From positions 14,117-78,116 of the forward strand of contig CAZWCX010000016.1 in NCBI GenBank assembly GCA_964632945.1: a DNA stretch of 64,000 nucleotides. The letters run 5' to 3'. The translations under genes were made by a program, and so were the position numbers. The notes below the pieces were generated by a model that had not been told where the DNA came from, ran no database searches, and was given only the letters and a program-made list of their open reading frames with translations. This document shows positions 33,910 through 43,604 of this stretch, one piece after another; within the stretch, counting starts at the first letter, position 1; every line of letters starts with the position of its first letter. Origin of the DNA: CAZWCX01 sp964632945. GTDB lineage: Bacteria > Planctomycetota > MHYJ01 > WSZJ01 > CAZWCX01.

Positions 33910-34542
33910 ATGCGCAGACTCTTGATCGTTGTCGCCGTGGCCGCGCTCCTCTGCGCGGTTGGGGTTGCGGCCCAGGACGCCCCGGAGCCGGGCGCGACCG
34001 CCGCGCGCGCCCCCGGGCGACTCACCGACGCCGATCTCTTCGCGATGCTCGACGGGCTGGGGGTCGAACCGGTCAAGGTGAACGAGGCGGTTTTCCGGGT
34101 CACGGTGCGCCAGGACGGCTGGACCGTGCCCGTGCAATTCGCCTTGAGCCGCAGCGAGGAGAAGGTCTGGATGACCGCGTTCCTGGGCGGCGTTTCCGAT
34201 CCGGAGCAGGCCTCCGCCTCGTCGTTGCGGGCGCTGCTCACCGCCTACGAGGCGGTCGCGCCGGCGCATTTCTTCCTCAAGGACGGTGGTCTCAAGTTGC
34301 ATCTTGGGATGGCGTTGGACAACCGGGCGGTGACTCCCGCGGCCCTCCGTCGCGACCTGGACCATCTGTGCGCCGGGATTCGCGCGACGGCGGACTTGTG
34401 GAATGCCCCGCCCTGGAATGGGGTCGGCCGGGCGCGCAAGACCGATGCAGGCGGCGGGCCGGACGAAAAAGAGCCGGGAGCACCGGCGGGGGCGCCGGGT
34501 CCGGAGGGATCGTCGGGCGCGGATGCCGGATCCGGAAGTTGA
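33910..34542 (+). CDS. Exported small protein, YbjN/CesT-like fold possible
   Basis: 210 residues with a clear signal peptide (RLLIVVAVAALLCAVGVAAQ). Residues ~38-160 hold alternating strands and helices (LFAMLDGLGVEPVKVNEAVFRV, KVWMTAFLGG, LRALLTAYEAVAP) reminiscent of the YbjN/type III chaperone fold; that is only a shape resemblance. The last ~45 residues are Gly/Ala/Pro-rich and disordered. It converges on the minus-strand gene with only four bases between the two stops. Function unknown. Confidence 0.65.
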   Translation: MRRLLIVVAVAALLCAVGVAAQDAPEPGATAARAPGRLTDADLFAMLDGLGVEPVKVNEAVFRVTVRQDGWTVPVQFALSRSEEKVWMTAFLGGVSDPEQASASSLRALLTAYEAVAPAHFFLKDGGLKLHLGMALDNRAVTPAALRRDLDHLCAGIRATADLWNAPPWNGVGRARKTDAGGGPDEKEPGAPAGAPGPEGSSGADAGSGS

Positions 34543-34546
34543 TCGG

Positions 34547-35179
34547 TTACGATTTCTTGCGCAGGAAGACGATCGCGGCGAGCAGCAGGAGCACCCCGCC
34601 GCCGACGATGTAAGGCAGCGGGATCGGCATTTCCGCTCCCCCGCCTTCGACCGCGAAGGTGACGCTCACGGAACCCGGCTTGTCGAGTTTCGCTTCCAGC
34701 GGAGGCGTGCTGGGCCCCGGGCGCTGGATGCGGGCCTGGGTCCACGCGGGGATGTCGGCATCGAACTCGAACCGCACCGTCTGGCGTCCGCCCGCGCCGG
34801 GCAGGTAGAGGAACGAGGCCTCTCCATCGTCGGTGAGGGCCGGCCCGGCGGCGAGGGTGTTTCCGGCCTCATCCAGCACGGTCACTTTGACCGATCCCTG
34901 GAAATCCCGCTCCTGCTCCGGATCGAGAATGTTGAGGCCGAAGCGGACGAGTTCGCCGACCGCGGGGGTCGGGGGAGTCATGGTCAGGGTCAGGACCAGT
35001 TGATCCTGCTGCACGCGCTGGACCGCCCGGGGGGCCTCCGGCACGAAGGGTTTGGGGTCCGGTTCCGGGCGCGTGGAGGGATCACCATGGTCCGCCACGC
35101 CGGGGAAGGCCGCCAAACCGACCCAAAGGGCCAGGAGCGTGCCGGGGAACCACCGGGGTGCCGATCGACGTTCGCCCAT
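34547..35179 (-). CDS. Membrane-anchored extracytoplasmic beta-sandwich protein
   Basis: 210 residues. A signal peptide (TLLALWVGLAAFPGVA) precedes a Pro-rich stretch and an Ig/FixH-like beta domain (~50-150: LVLTLTMTPPTPAVGELVRF, GSVKVTVLDEAGN), then a single C-terminal helix (YIVGGGVLLLLAAIVFL) ending in RKKS, so the fold faces the periplasm. It lies 13 bases downstream of the large HEAT/toroid gene on the same strand, so the two probably work together at the envelope. Confidence 0.72.
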   Translation of the reverse strand: MGERRSAPRWFPGTLLALWVGLAAFPGVADHGDPSTRPEPDPKPFVPEAPRAVQRVQQDQLVLTLTMTPPTPAVGELVRFGLNILDPEQERDFQGSVKVTVLDEAGNTLAAGPALTDDGEASFLYLPGAGGRQTVRFEFDADIPAWTQARIQRPGPSTPPLEAKLDKPGSVSVTFAVEGGGAEMPIPLPYIVGGGVLLLLAAIVFLRKKS

Positions 35180-35192
35180 TCCGATACCCTCG

Positions 35193-37718
35193 CTACTTCT
35201 TCTGCCCGCCCGTCGGATGGTCCATTTTCCCGCCGGGGTGATCCATTTTTCCGCCCGGCTGATCCCCGCCCTTCGGGTCCGACTCCCCCTTCGGCTCGTC
35301 CTTCTTCTCGTCCTTGGCCTTGGGCACGGCCTGTTTTCCGGCGCTGAAGCCGCCGCGCGGGACGACGCGCGTCCAGGTCACGTTGTGAAGGTTGAGGACG
35401 CGCTTGGCCATGGAGAAGCAGATCGCTCCCTGCGCGGTGCTGACCACCCGGCCCCGCACCCGTTCGTTCGGGCCGTCCGGTTCGAAGGAACCGTAGTCGC
35501 GACCGCCCAGGGTCTGATGGTCGCGCAGCACCGGCATGACCTTGTCGCGCCACATGAACCAGTCGTCTTCGCCCACGATGAAGCACGAGTTCGTGGCCCA
35601 GAACCAGTACTCGAAGTTGACGATGTCGTCCTTCCACGAGTTCGGCATCAGTCCGAGCATGGTGTAGCTCGAGGGGGTCGGCGTCTCTTCCACGGCGCCT
35701 TCGTCGGCCGGCGGGTGCCCGGTCGGACCCAGGATGGCGTAGAAGGGGTTCCAGCGCGGGGGATGCAATCGCAGCAGGTCCATCCGCTGCTGGATGAATT
35801 CGTGGATCGGCGTCGTGCCGACCGCCTTCGGCGTCAGGTAGACCGCCGCGCTGATCGCTTGCGCCGAGGTGGCGTACGAGCGGAACCAGTAGTTTCCGTT
35901 CCGATCGAACGGCACCTTCACGGTGGTCGCCGACTCCGCGATCTTGTTGAGGGTCTCCATGGTGAACTTGACCACCACCGAGCTCAAGTCCTTCTGGGCG
36001 AGGCTGGGGCCGAGCGCGAGTTGCTGCGTGCGCTTGGCATAGGAGTAGCGGACGGCCGCCAGGAGCGCCACGCGCGGCATATTGACCGACTTGGGATGGA
36101 ACCAGTCGTACTCCCCCTCGGCCGGCTTGTCCGCGATCGCGGCGATGGCATTTTCGATCGCCTTGTCGAGTTTCTCCTCGAACGGGGTTTGTTTCTCGTT
36201 GTTGAGGCGCCGCGTCTGGCCGTTGAGGAAGGAAGTCTCGAGGACCGCCAGCGTGGCCAGCAGGTGGTTGGTCGCCCAGATGTGCTGGGCCTGGACCGGG
36301 AAGTCCGGGCTGCCGCCTTGCGGCGGCGCCGGGTTCTTTCCGGAACGGAAGATCCCGTTCGGCTTCTGCTGCGACAAGAGCCAGGTCACGCCACGTTCCA
36401 CGTTCTCGCGATAGGGGCCGCCGCGCAGGTGGTTGCGGTCGGAGGCAAGGGCCAGCACGGCCCACGCGGTGGTCTGGACATCGAGATACTCCTGCGCATC
36501 CTCGGGCCAGAGCCGGGGAAATCCGTGGCGGTCGCGATACGGGTTGTGTTTCGCCGCGGACCAGTGCCCGTCGTCCTCTTGGGTGCGGGCGATCCAGGCC
36601 AGGGCCCGGCGCAGCGCGAGGGCGTCCCCCGGCGGGAGCGGGGCATCGTCGCGGTTGGGCGCATTCAGGAGCAGCACTTCGTTCAGGATGCCGCGCAGGC
36701 GGAAGTCCGTGTCCGGGGATTCCGCCCGTTTCCGGAGCGCGTCAAGTTCCCCCACCGAGGTCCGCTCCAGGAGCGCCGAAGAGGCCAGCAGCGCGTCCTC
36801 CGGAGGTCCGGGAGTCAGGACTCGCTCGACCAGGGCCGCGACCGCCTCGGCGGAGGAATGACGAGCTACCGCGGTGATGGCGCTGACGTGCAGATCCGGG
36901 TCCTTTTCCGACTTCAGGAAATCAAGGAGGGCCGCAAGCGCGGCGGGTTCTTCGGAAGCGCCGAGGACCATGAGGGCCCCGGTCTTGGCCGCAGGACTTT
37001 TGAGTTGCCCGAGCAGAGACTTGGCGCGGTCGACGATCCCCGGTCCCTTGACGCGCGCGAGCGACCCATGGACCATCGGGATCAACGCGGAGGGCGGCCA
37101 TTCGGCTCCGGAATCCAGCGTGCGGAGGAGGATCTCGACGGCATGCGGCGTCCGGGCCTTCTCGAGGACCTGGACGGCGCTGATCCAGAGACGCGGTTGA
37201 TGCGCACGATCGAGCATGCTGCCGGCGGCGTCGAGGACCTTGTCTTCGGCCAGCAACGCCGACATTCCCGGGTACCCCAATCGATCCATGAGGTAGATCT
37301 TGATCTCCGGGTAGGTCTGGTTGAGCGTGGACAGCGCGGCCTGCATGCCCTTCGGTCCCTGACCCTGAACCAGCGAATGGATGGAGTAGTAGCGGACCCA
37401 CTTGTCCGGATACTGGATCCCCCGGGTGCGGACCCACTCCAGGACGGCGGGGTCGGTGAATTCGGTCAGCGCGCGTTCGAGTTCGATGCGGACCCTCTCG
37501 CTGTTGTCGTAGGCGGCGAGGAACAGGGTCTTGAAGGCCGACAGCGTGTTCAGTTTCTTCAGTTCCTGGATCGCGGCGATGCGCTGGGCGACGTCGGCGC
37601 TGCGAATCTGTTCGCGCAGCTTGTCGTGGCCCGGAGAAGACGCCCAGGTCTCGGCAAGGAAATAGCCTGTCAGCAGGGCGGTGCCGAGCCACAGGGTTGC
37701 GGTGGCGAGCCGTCTCAT
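35193..37718 (-). CDS. Exported HEAT-repeat plus squalene-cyclase-like alpha/alpha-toroid protein
   Basis: 841 residues with a signal peptide (TLWLGTALLTGYFLA). Residues ~30-350 are HEAT repeats, then ~370-770 is a prenyltransferase/squalene-cyclase-type toroid (LRRALAWIARTQEDDGHWSA, TTAWAVLALASD, GVTWLLSQQKPNGIF). The DxDD or catalytic zinc residues of true cyclases are not apparent, so an enzymatic role is doubtful; similar toroids occur in A2M and complement-like proteins. The tail is Lys/Gly/Pro-rich with repeats of GGKMDHP. TTGACG and TAGAAT boxes precede it. Its partner may be the membrane protein encoded just downstream. Confidence 0.75.
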   Translation of the reverse strand: MRRLATATLWLGTALLTGYFLAETWASSPGHDKLREQIRSADVAQRIAAIQELKKLNTLSAFKTLFLAAYDNSERVRIELERALTEFTDPAVLEWVRTRGIQYPDKWVRYYSIHSLVQGQGPKGMQAALSTLNQTYPEIKIYLMDRLGYPGMSALLAEDKVLDAAGSMLDRAHQPRLWISAVQVLEKARTPHAVEILLRTLDSGAEWPPSALIPMVHGSLARVKGPGIVDRAKSLLGQLKSPAAKTGALMVLGASEEPAALAALLDFLKSEKDPDLHVSAITAVARHSSAEAVAALVERVLTPGPPEDALLASSALLERTSVGELDALRKRAESPDTDFRLRGILNEVLLLNAPNRDDAPLPPGDALALRRALAWIARTQEDDGHWSAAKHNPYRDRHGFPRLWPEDAQEYLDVQTTAWAVLALASDRNHLRGGPYRENVERGVTWLLSQQKPNGIFRSGKNPAPPQGGSPDFPVQAQHIWATNHLLATLAVLETSFLNGQTRRLNNEKQTPFEEKLDKAIENAIAAIADKPAEGEYDWFHPKSVNMPRVALLAAVRYSYAKRTQQLALGPSLAQKDLSSVVVKFTMETLNKIAESATTVKVPFDRNGNYWFRSYATSAQAISAAVYLTPKAVGTTPIHEFIQQRMDLLRLHPPRWNPFYAILGPTGHPPADEGAVEETPTPSSYTMLGLMPNSWKDDIVNFEYWFWATNSCFIVGEDDWFMWRDKVMPVLRDHQTLGGRDYGSFEPDGPNERVRGRVVSTAQGAICFSMAKRVLNLHNVTWTRVVPRGGFSAGKQAVPKAKDEKKDEPKGESDPKGGDQPGGKMDHPGGKMDHPTGGQKK

Positions 37719-37811
37719 GGGGAGGGTCTCCTGGAAGGGCGGGGACGGCGCTGCGGGAGCCGGACCGTCCTATGGCGTGACTTCGCGCGTGGGTCGACCA
37801 CAGGCGCAGCG

Positions 37812-37840
37812 ATTCTAAACGCCGTTGACTATTGCGTCAA
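37812..37840 (-). promoter_or_regulatory. Promoter for the HEAT/toroid gene
   Basis: On the minus strand TTGACG (37835-37840), 17 bases, TAGAAT (37812-37817), about 95 bases before the start codon. Confidence 0.6.
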
Positions 37841-37871
37841 GCACCGCTGGGCAGAATGGCGGACCCATCCC

Positions 37872-37915
37872 GGAGAAAAGAACAGACCCCCGGACAACGG
37901 TCTTGTCAGGGGGTC
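37872..37915 (-). terminator. Rho-independent terminator of the small secreted protein gene
   Basis: On the minus strand GACCCCC-T-GACAA pairs with TTGTC-C-GGGGGTC (37885-37915), loop GACCG, followed by TGTTCTTTTC. It lies 35 bases after the stop at 37950. Confidence 0.72.
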
Positions 37916-37949
37916 CGCGGCGAGTTCGAACTAGGGATCAGATCATTTC

Positions 37950-38174
37950 TTACAGCGTGCGAACGTCCGTGTCGATGTCGGCCGGAGCCTCGATCGCGTC
38001 ATCGGAATCGCCATCCGAGTCACCATCCGAACCACCCGTCGCCGGATCCGTCGGAGCAGGCCCCGAGGAGACATCCGGACCCGTGTAGTCAGGAGCAGCG
38101 GGCGGAGGGCACGCCATGACCATCGCCGGAGCAAGAACCACAACCGCGACCAAGAGAGCAAGGATCCACTTCAT
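37950..38174 (-). CDS. Small secreted acidic Asp/Ser/Gly-rich protein
   Basis: 74 residues from ATG 38174, where GGGAGG lies 8 bases upstream. The first 22 residues (ILALLVAVVVLAPAMVMA) are a signal peptide. The mature part is strongly acidic with a GDSDGDSDD run, which could bind calcium, and has one Cys right after the signal, so a lipoprotein is possible (VMAC is a fair lipobox). It has its own terminator and sits beside an unusual AT-rich, G-run-rich intergenic region. No family recognised. Confidence 0.62.
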   Translation of the reverse strand: MKWILALLVAVVVLAPAMVMACPPPAAPDYTGPDVSSGPAPTDPATGGSDGDSDGDSDDAIEAPADIDTDVRTL

Positions 38175-38898
38175 CGCAACCACCTCCCATACATCTTTTT
38201 GTGCCGGCCCCCATCTGGCCTTCACACCGTTCTTCCGGGATACGGAGGAAAGCAACCGGGGTGCCACAGCGGTTCAAGTTCGATACGAAAAGTTAAGTCG
38301 TTTATATATAATGCTTTGCGTAGTTTTTGCGGACTTGACAAGCCGGAAAAGGAGTGGAAAACGAGGGGGGGGGGGCCGACGGGGGGGTAACATCGTTACA
38401 GGGGGGTAACGAATTCGGCGGGGGAGAAAAGCACGGGAGGCGTGGATCGGGGAACGAAGTCTTTACGCTCCGCAGCCAGACCCACGTTGAGGACTTGCCG
38501 GCTACAAGAGCGACCTTCCGATCCACGCCTCCCATCAGTGGGGGAGGAGGTAAGTTTGCGTGAGGACCACCGGCCCTCGGATCAGCTCCCTGGTTAGAAC
38601 TCGCTTCCGGTCGGCCGTCCGGTTTTCGTTTCGTTTCCCGTTCGGCCACCACACATAATTATATCCGACCCAGGCCACTTTGGCAAGCCCCAAGGTAATA
38701 ATTATTCATCTTTTTGGGTGACGGGTCCGAAACGATCGTGTGGATGCAAGGCTTGTTGCGTTATTGTGTTGCGATTTCAGTGGTTTGCGAGGCAGGACTC
38801 CGGCGCACGTCGTCCTCGATTTGCCGAATTTTTGCTGTTGCCGGACGCACCGGTCTGCTAGGTTTCCTTCGCCGAGTCGCGGGTCGAGCCCTCTGCCG
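38175..38898. other. Long compositionally odd intergenic region with structured element
   Basis: About 720 bases without a gene. It contains an AT-rich patch with TATAAT (38301-38320), several long G runs (38365-38410), the large inverted repeat described at 38437-38541, and an AT-rich stretch (38653-38715) that is probably the promoter region of the DUF72 gene (TTGGCA, then TATTCA 17 bases on). Composition differs strongly from the rest of the window. Confidence 0.5.
38437..38541. ncRNA. Candidate structured RNA or cis-regulatory element
   Basis: GGGAGGCGTGGATCGG (about 38437-38452) has a perfect 16-base complement, CCGATCCACGCCTCCC (about 38521-38536), about 70 bases away. On the minus strand the enclosed part folds further: CGCTC and GTAGCC pair with GGCTGC and GAGCG around a 22-base apical region, leaving an asymmetric internal loop. 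The rod shape is that of a structured RNA, but I recognise none (not 4.5S, tmRNA, RNase P or tRNA) and cannot fix the strand. Confidence 0.35.
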
Positions 38899-39957
38899 AT
38901 GCCTGAACAAACACCATCGCCATCCGGACTGACCAAGACGGGCCGCCTCTGGGTCGGGACCGCGGGTTGGTCCTACGAGGACTGGGCGGGGATCGTCTAC
39001 CCCCAGCCGGCCCCGCGGGGATTCCGCCCGTTGGAGTACCTGGCCGGCTTCTTTGACTGTATCGAGGTCAACGTCACCTTCTACCGACTGCCGGACCGGC
39101 GATGGGTGGAAGGGTGGATCCGGCAGGTTCGAGACCGCCGCGAGTTTCAGTTCCTGATCAAGCTGCATCAAGAGTTTACCCACGGTTCGGAGCCCTGGGA
39201 GCGTGCGCGGGCACGCGAGTTCCAGGAACCGCTGGCGCCCCTCCGCGAGGCCGGGCGTTGGGCCGCCCTGCTGGTCCAACTCCCGTGGTCGGCCCGTGAG
39301 GACGACCGCACCCGGGACCGGTTGAAGCGCATTGCCGAGGCCTTTTCCGGCGTGCCGCGCGTCCTGGAAGTCCGGCATGCCTCCTGGGGCACGGCCGAAG
39401 CACGGGAATGGATGCGCCGCCACGGCTACGAGTTCTGCAATATCGACCAACCGGCGCTCCGGGACTGCCTGGGGCCGTCGGATCACACCACGGGAGACCT
39501 CGGCTACGTGCGACTGCACGGTCGCAATCGTGAGACCTGGTTTCAGGAGGATGCCGGGCGGGACCGCCGATACGACTATCTCTACTCCGACTCGGAGCTG
39601 GAGGAGTGGGTTCCGCGCATTCGCGCGTTGCTGGCTGCGGCGCCGAATGTCTACGTCATCGGCAACAACCACTACCGGGGAAAGGCCCCCGCCAACGCCT
39701 TGCAGCTGCAGGCCAAGGTCACCGGCGAGAAGGTACGGATCCCGCCGCCGCTCCGCAAGGCGTACCCCGAACTGACCGACATCGCGCGTCCGGACCCCCC
39801 AGGCGATGCACCGCCTCCGGGACCGGGGGGGGGGACGAAGCGCGACTCCGGAACGGCGTCGCCTGCGCCTGGCCGCGGGAGGGGAAAGCGAGGACCGCGT
39901 CGGGGCGCCGGGCAGCGTCCGGATCAGCCGGGACTGTTCGACGCCCTCGAGGGCTGA
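38899..39957 (+). CDS. DUF72 (YecE-like) family protein
   Basis: 352 residues from ATG 38899; the frame runs further upstream but that part is unlike the family. DUF72 TIM-barrel signatures are in order: WVGTAGWSYEDWAGIVYP, FFDCIEVNVTFYRLP, FLIKLHQEFTH, LVQLPWSA, VLEVRHASW, YVRLHGRN and YVIGNNHYRGKAPANAL. The last ~70 residues are a Pro/Arg/Gly-rich tail. The biochemical role of the family is not established. Cytoplasmic. Confidence 0.88.
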   Translation: MPEQTPSPSGLTKTGRLWVGTAGWSYEDWAGIVYPQPAPRGFRPLEYLAGFFDCIEVNVTFYRLPDRRWVEGWIRQVRDRREFQFLIKLHQEFTHGSEPWERARAREFQEPLAPLREAGRWAALLVQLPWSAREDDRTRDRLKRIAEAFSGVPRVLEVRHASWGTAEAREWMRRHGYEFCNIDQPALRDCLGPSDHTTGDLGYVRLHGRNRETWFQEDAGRDRRYDYLYSDSELEEWVPRIRALLAAAPNVYVIGNNHYRGKAPANALQLQAKVTGEKVRIPPPLRKAYPELTDIARPDPPGDAPPPGPGGGTKRDSGTASPAPGRGRGKRGPRRGAGQRPDQPGLFDALEG

Positions 39958-40116
39958 ACCCGACGCGGCCGCGTCCCCGGGTCCGGGCCCGGCCGCGCGC
40001 CGGCGCGGGAGCCCCGCCCTTCGAGCCGCCGTCGCCCGCCCGCGGAGCGGAGCCCGGCTCCGCGCCCGCCCCGTCCGGGAGAACGGCCGCCGTCATCCGC
40101 GCGCGGGGCGCAGGGC

Positions 40117-41175
40117 TCAGGCCGGCGGTGCGGCGTCTGCCGGACTCGCGCCGGCGTGGCCGACTGCCGCGGGGGTCGGCGTGCCGGCCACGTGAAGCCA
40201 GCATGCCACCCGATGGCCGGGACTCGTCTCCACCATGGGCGGATCCTCGTGCTCGCACTCCGGCCGACGTTCGGGGCAGCGGCTGAAGAACCGGCAGCCG
40301 CGGTACTCTCGATCCGGCGCCGGCAGGTCTCCGGTCAACAAGACCCGCCGGCGGGCCCGTTCCACCTTCGGGTCCGGGATCGGAATGGCGGAGAGCAGCG
40401 CGCGAGTGTACGGATGGAGGGGGTCACGGTAGATCTTCCCGGCGTCGGCGATCTCGACGATGCGGCCCAGGTACATGACCGCGACCCGATCCGAGAAGTG
40501 ACGCACGACGGCCAGATTGTGCGCGATCAAGCAGTAGGTGAGCCCGAAGCCCTCGCGCAGGTCCAGCAGGAGATTGAGGACCTGGGCCTGAATCGACACG
40601 TCGAGGGCGCTGACCGGTTCATCGGCGAAGATCAGCTGCGGACGGAGCGCGAGCGCCCGGGCGATGCCGATGCGCTGCCGCTGGCCCCCCGAGAACTCGT
40701 GCGGGTAGCGGTTCAGGAAGTTCGGGTTGAGGCCGACCCGCTCGAGCAACCCGCGCACCTCCTGGAGTCGTTCCGCGCCCGTTCCCTTGCCGAAGTTGCG
40801 CAGCGGCTCCTCGACGATCTGGGCCACCGTCATGCGTGGGTTCAGGCTGGCGTACGGGTCCTGGTAGATGAGCTGGAGCTTTGCGCGCGTCGCGCGCAGC
40901 GCCTCGCCTTCCAGGGTTGTGAGCTCCTCGCCGTCGAAACGGACCGCGCCGGCGGTGGGTCGGTGGAGTTGCAGGACGACCCGGGCCGTCGTCGATTTTC
41001 CGCACCCGCTTTCGCCGACCAGTCCCAGCGTCTCGCCCCGGCGGATGTCGAAGTCGATGCCGTCGACGGCGCGCACCGCGCCCACTTCCTTTTGGAAGAA
41101 GATCCCCCGCAGGATCGGAAAGTGTTTCTTGAGCCCCTTGACCTCGAGGAGGGGGGCGGCCGCGGGTTCGGTCAT
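40117..41175 (-). CDS. oppF: Oligopeptide ABC transporter ATP-binding protein OppF
   Basis: 352 residues. Walker A GESGCGKST, signature FSGGQRQRIGIARAL, Walker B LIFADEPVSALD, and the OppD/F C-terminal region with CRFFSRCPERRPECEHEDPP, the Cys-rich extension typical of DppF/OppF. It powers uptake with OppD. Last gene of the minus-strand run A-B-C-D-F; 12 bases separate it from oppD. The GC-rich 159 bases after it (39958-40116) contain an inverted repeat GCGGAGC..GCTCCGC that may terminate it. Confidence 0.94.
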   Translation of the reverse strand: MTEPAAAPLLEVKGLKKHFPILRGIFFQKEVGAVRAVDGIDFDIRRGETLGLVGESGCGKSTTARVVLQLHRPTAGAVRFDGEELTTLEGEALRATRAKLQLIYQDPYASLNPRMTVAQIVEEPLRNFGKGTGAERLQEVRGLLERVGLNPNFLNRYPHEFSGGQRQRIGIARALALRPQLIFADEPVSALDVSIQAQVLNLLLDLREGFGLTYCLIAHNLAVVRHFSDRVAVMYLGRIVEIADAGKIYRDPLHPYTRALLSAIPIPDPKVERARRRVLLTGDLPAPDREYRGCRFFSRCPERRPECEHEDPPMVETSPGHRVACWLHVAGTPTPAAVGHAGASPADAAPPA

Positions 41176-41187
41176 CCGGGCGATCCC

Positions 41188-42170
<983 letters not shown>

Positions 42171-42174
<4 letters not shown>

Positions 42175-43592
42175 GGCCGCCCCCGCATTTGGGGATCGAG
42201 GGCGTCGCGCAGTCCGTCCCCCAGGAAGTTGAGCGAGAAGAGCGTCAGGGCCATGGCGAAGGACGGCGCGGCCAGCAGCCACCATCGGTCGCCGCCGTGC
42301 CCCAGCGCCATGCGGCCGTAGTCCACCAGCGCGCCCCAGGACGCCAGATTCTCGCCCTGGTATTGCACCGCCAGGCCGATGAACGCCAGGAACGACTCCT
42401 GCAGGATGACGGTCGGCACCGTGAGCGTCGTGTACACCACCACCACGCCCAGCGTATTGGGAATCAGGTGACGGAAGAGGATGCCCAGATGGGGCGTTCC
42501 CGCCATGCGCGCCGCCTCGATGAATTCCTTCTCCTTGAGACTCAGCACCTGCCCGCGCACGATCCGCGCCATGGTCAGCCACTGCACCGCGCCGAGCGCG
42601 ATGAAGAGGATCACGAGATCGCGGCCGAAGAAGACGAGCAGGAGGATCACCAGGAACATGTACGGAAGGGCGAAGAGGATGTCGACGATGCGCATCAGCA
42701 CCGCGTCGACACGACCGCCGGCGTACCCGCTCACCGCCCCGTACACGACGCCGATCAGCACCGTCACGATGGTGGCGAGCAGTCCGACGAGGAGGGAGAT
42801 GCGCCCGCCGTAGATCGTCCGGGAAAGGTTGTCCCGACCGCTTGCATCCGTGCCGAGCAGGTGGGTGTGGACGATCGCCTTCCCGTCGCGCGCGATGCTC
42901 AGGACGTTGCGGCCCTGAATATCCATGGTTTCGATCGGGGCGCCGTCCCGTTTCAATTCGATGACCCGATCGCCGTCAAGGACGGCTTCGAGGGTGAAGG
43001 CCGCCCCCGGCTGCTTCCGGAGCGCCACCACCCGCAGAACCCAGCGGCCCGCCTTGACCATGACCGCCAGGGGCGGGGGCAAGTCCTGTCCGGCCTCCAG
43101 CACCAGGTCCCGCGGCAGCGGCTCCCCCCCTTCGGTCTCCAGTTCGTCCTGTTCGTTCTCCAGCGCGAACCGGGGCAGGCGCACCGCGCCCCGCTCCTGC
43201 CGGATCTCGGTCAGCCGCGTCCCGCTCCCCTTGAGGACCAGGATCTCCGGCTCGCGTCGCTCGATCTCGAGCCGAAGCGTCTTGCGTCCGGCGCCCGAAA
43301 CCGCCGAGTCGGGGGCCCGGGCGGGCTTGCCCACTGCGAATTCGAGCATGTTCGTCACTTCGGGGTGCGTATAGCCGGGGGGTTGCGGCCCGATCCAGAG
43401 CTCCTGGTACGAGGCGTCGAACGGGGCGAACGTCTCGGCGAAGATGGAAACCACGCTCATGATCGCGACCACCCAGGTCCCGAACATGGCCATCCGGTTC
43501 TTCTTGAGCCGGAGCCAGGCATCGCGCCAGGGGCCTCGCCCGCCGGGGGCGGCCTCCGCGGGCGTCGGGTCGGGTTGGGATGCGTCGGTCAC
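42171..43592 (-). CDS. oppC: Oligopeptide ABC transporter permease OppC with large periplasmic insert
   Basis: 473 residues where OppC is normally about 300. The N-terminal helix (~35-58) and the canonical core from LGTDASGRDNLSRTIYGGR (~247) through the EAA-type loop (EFIEAARMAGTPHLGILFRH) to FLGDGLRDALDPQ are normal. Between them, residues ~60-240 are an extra soluble domain of beta-rich, charged sequence (EIERREPEILVLKGSGTRL, RWVLRVVALRKQPG) that would lie in the periplasm after the first helix. It may help dock the binding protein. It overlaps oppD and lies 12 bases after oppB. Confidence 0.92.
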
Positions 43593-43604
43593 GGGCGCGC
43601 CTGC

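Noticed and set aside
35052..37934. A 960-codon plus-strand frame
   Set aside because: Shadow of the HEAT/toroid gene on the other strand.
38437..38541. tRNA, 4.5S RNA, tmRNA or selC
   Set aside because: No CCA end, no GGUCAGGUCCGGAAGGAAGC-type 4.5S core, no anticodon/T-loop arrangement. Only the general rod shape is seen.
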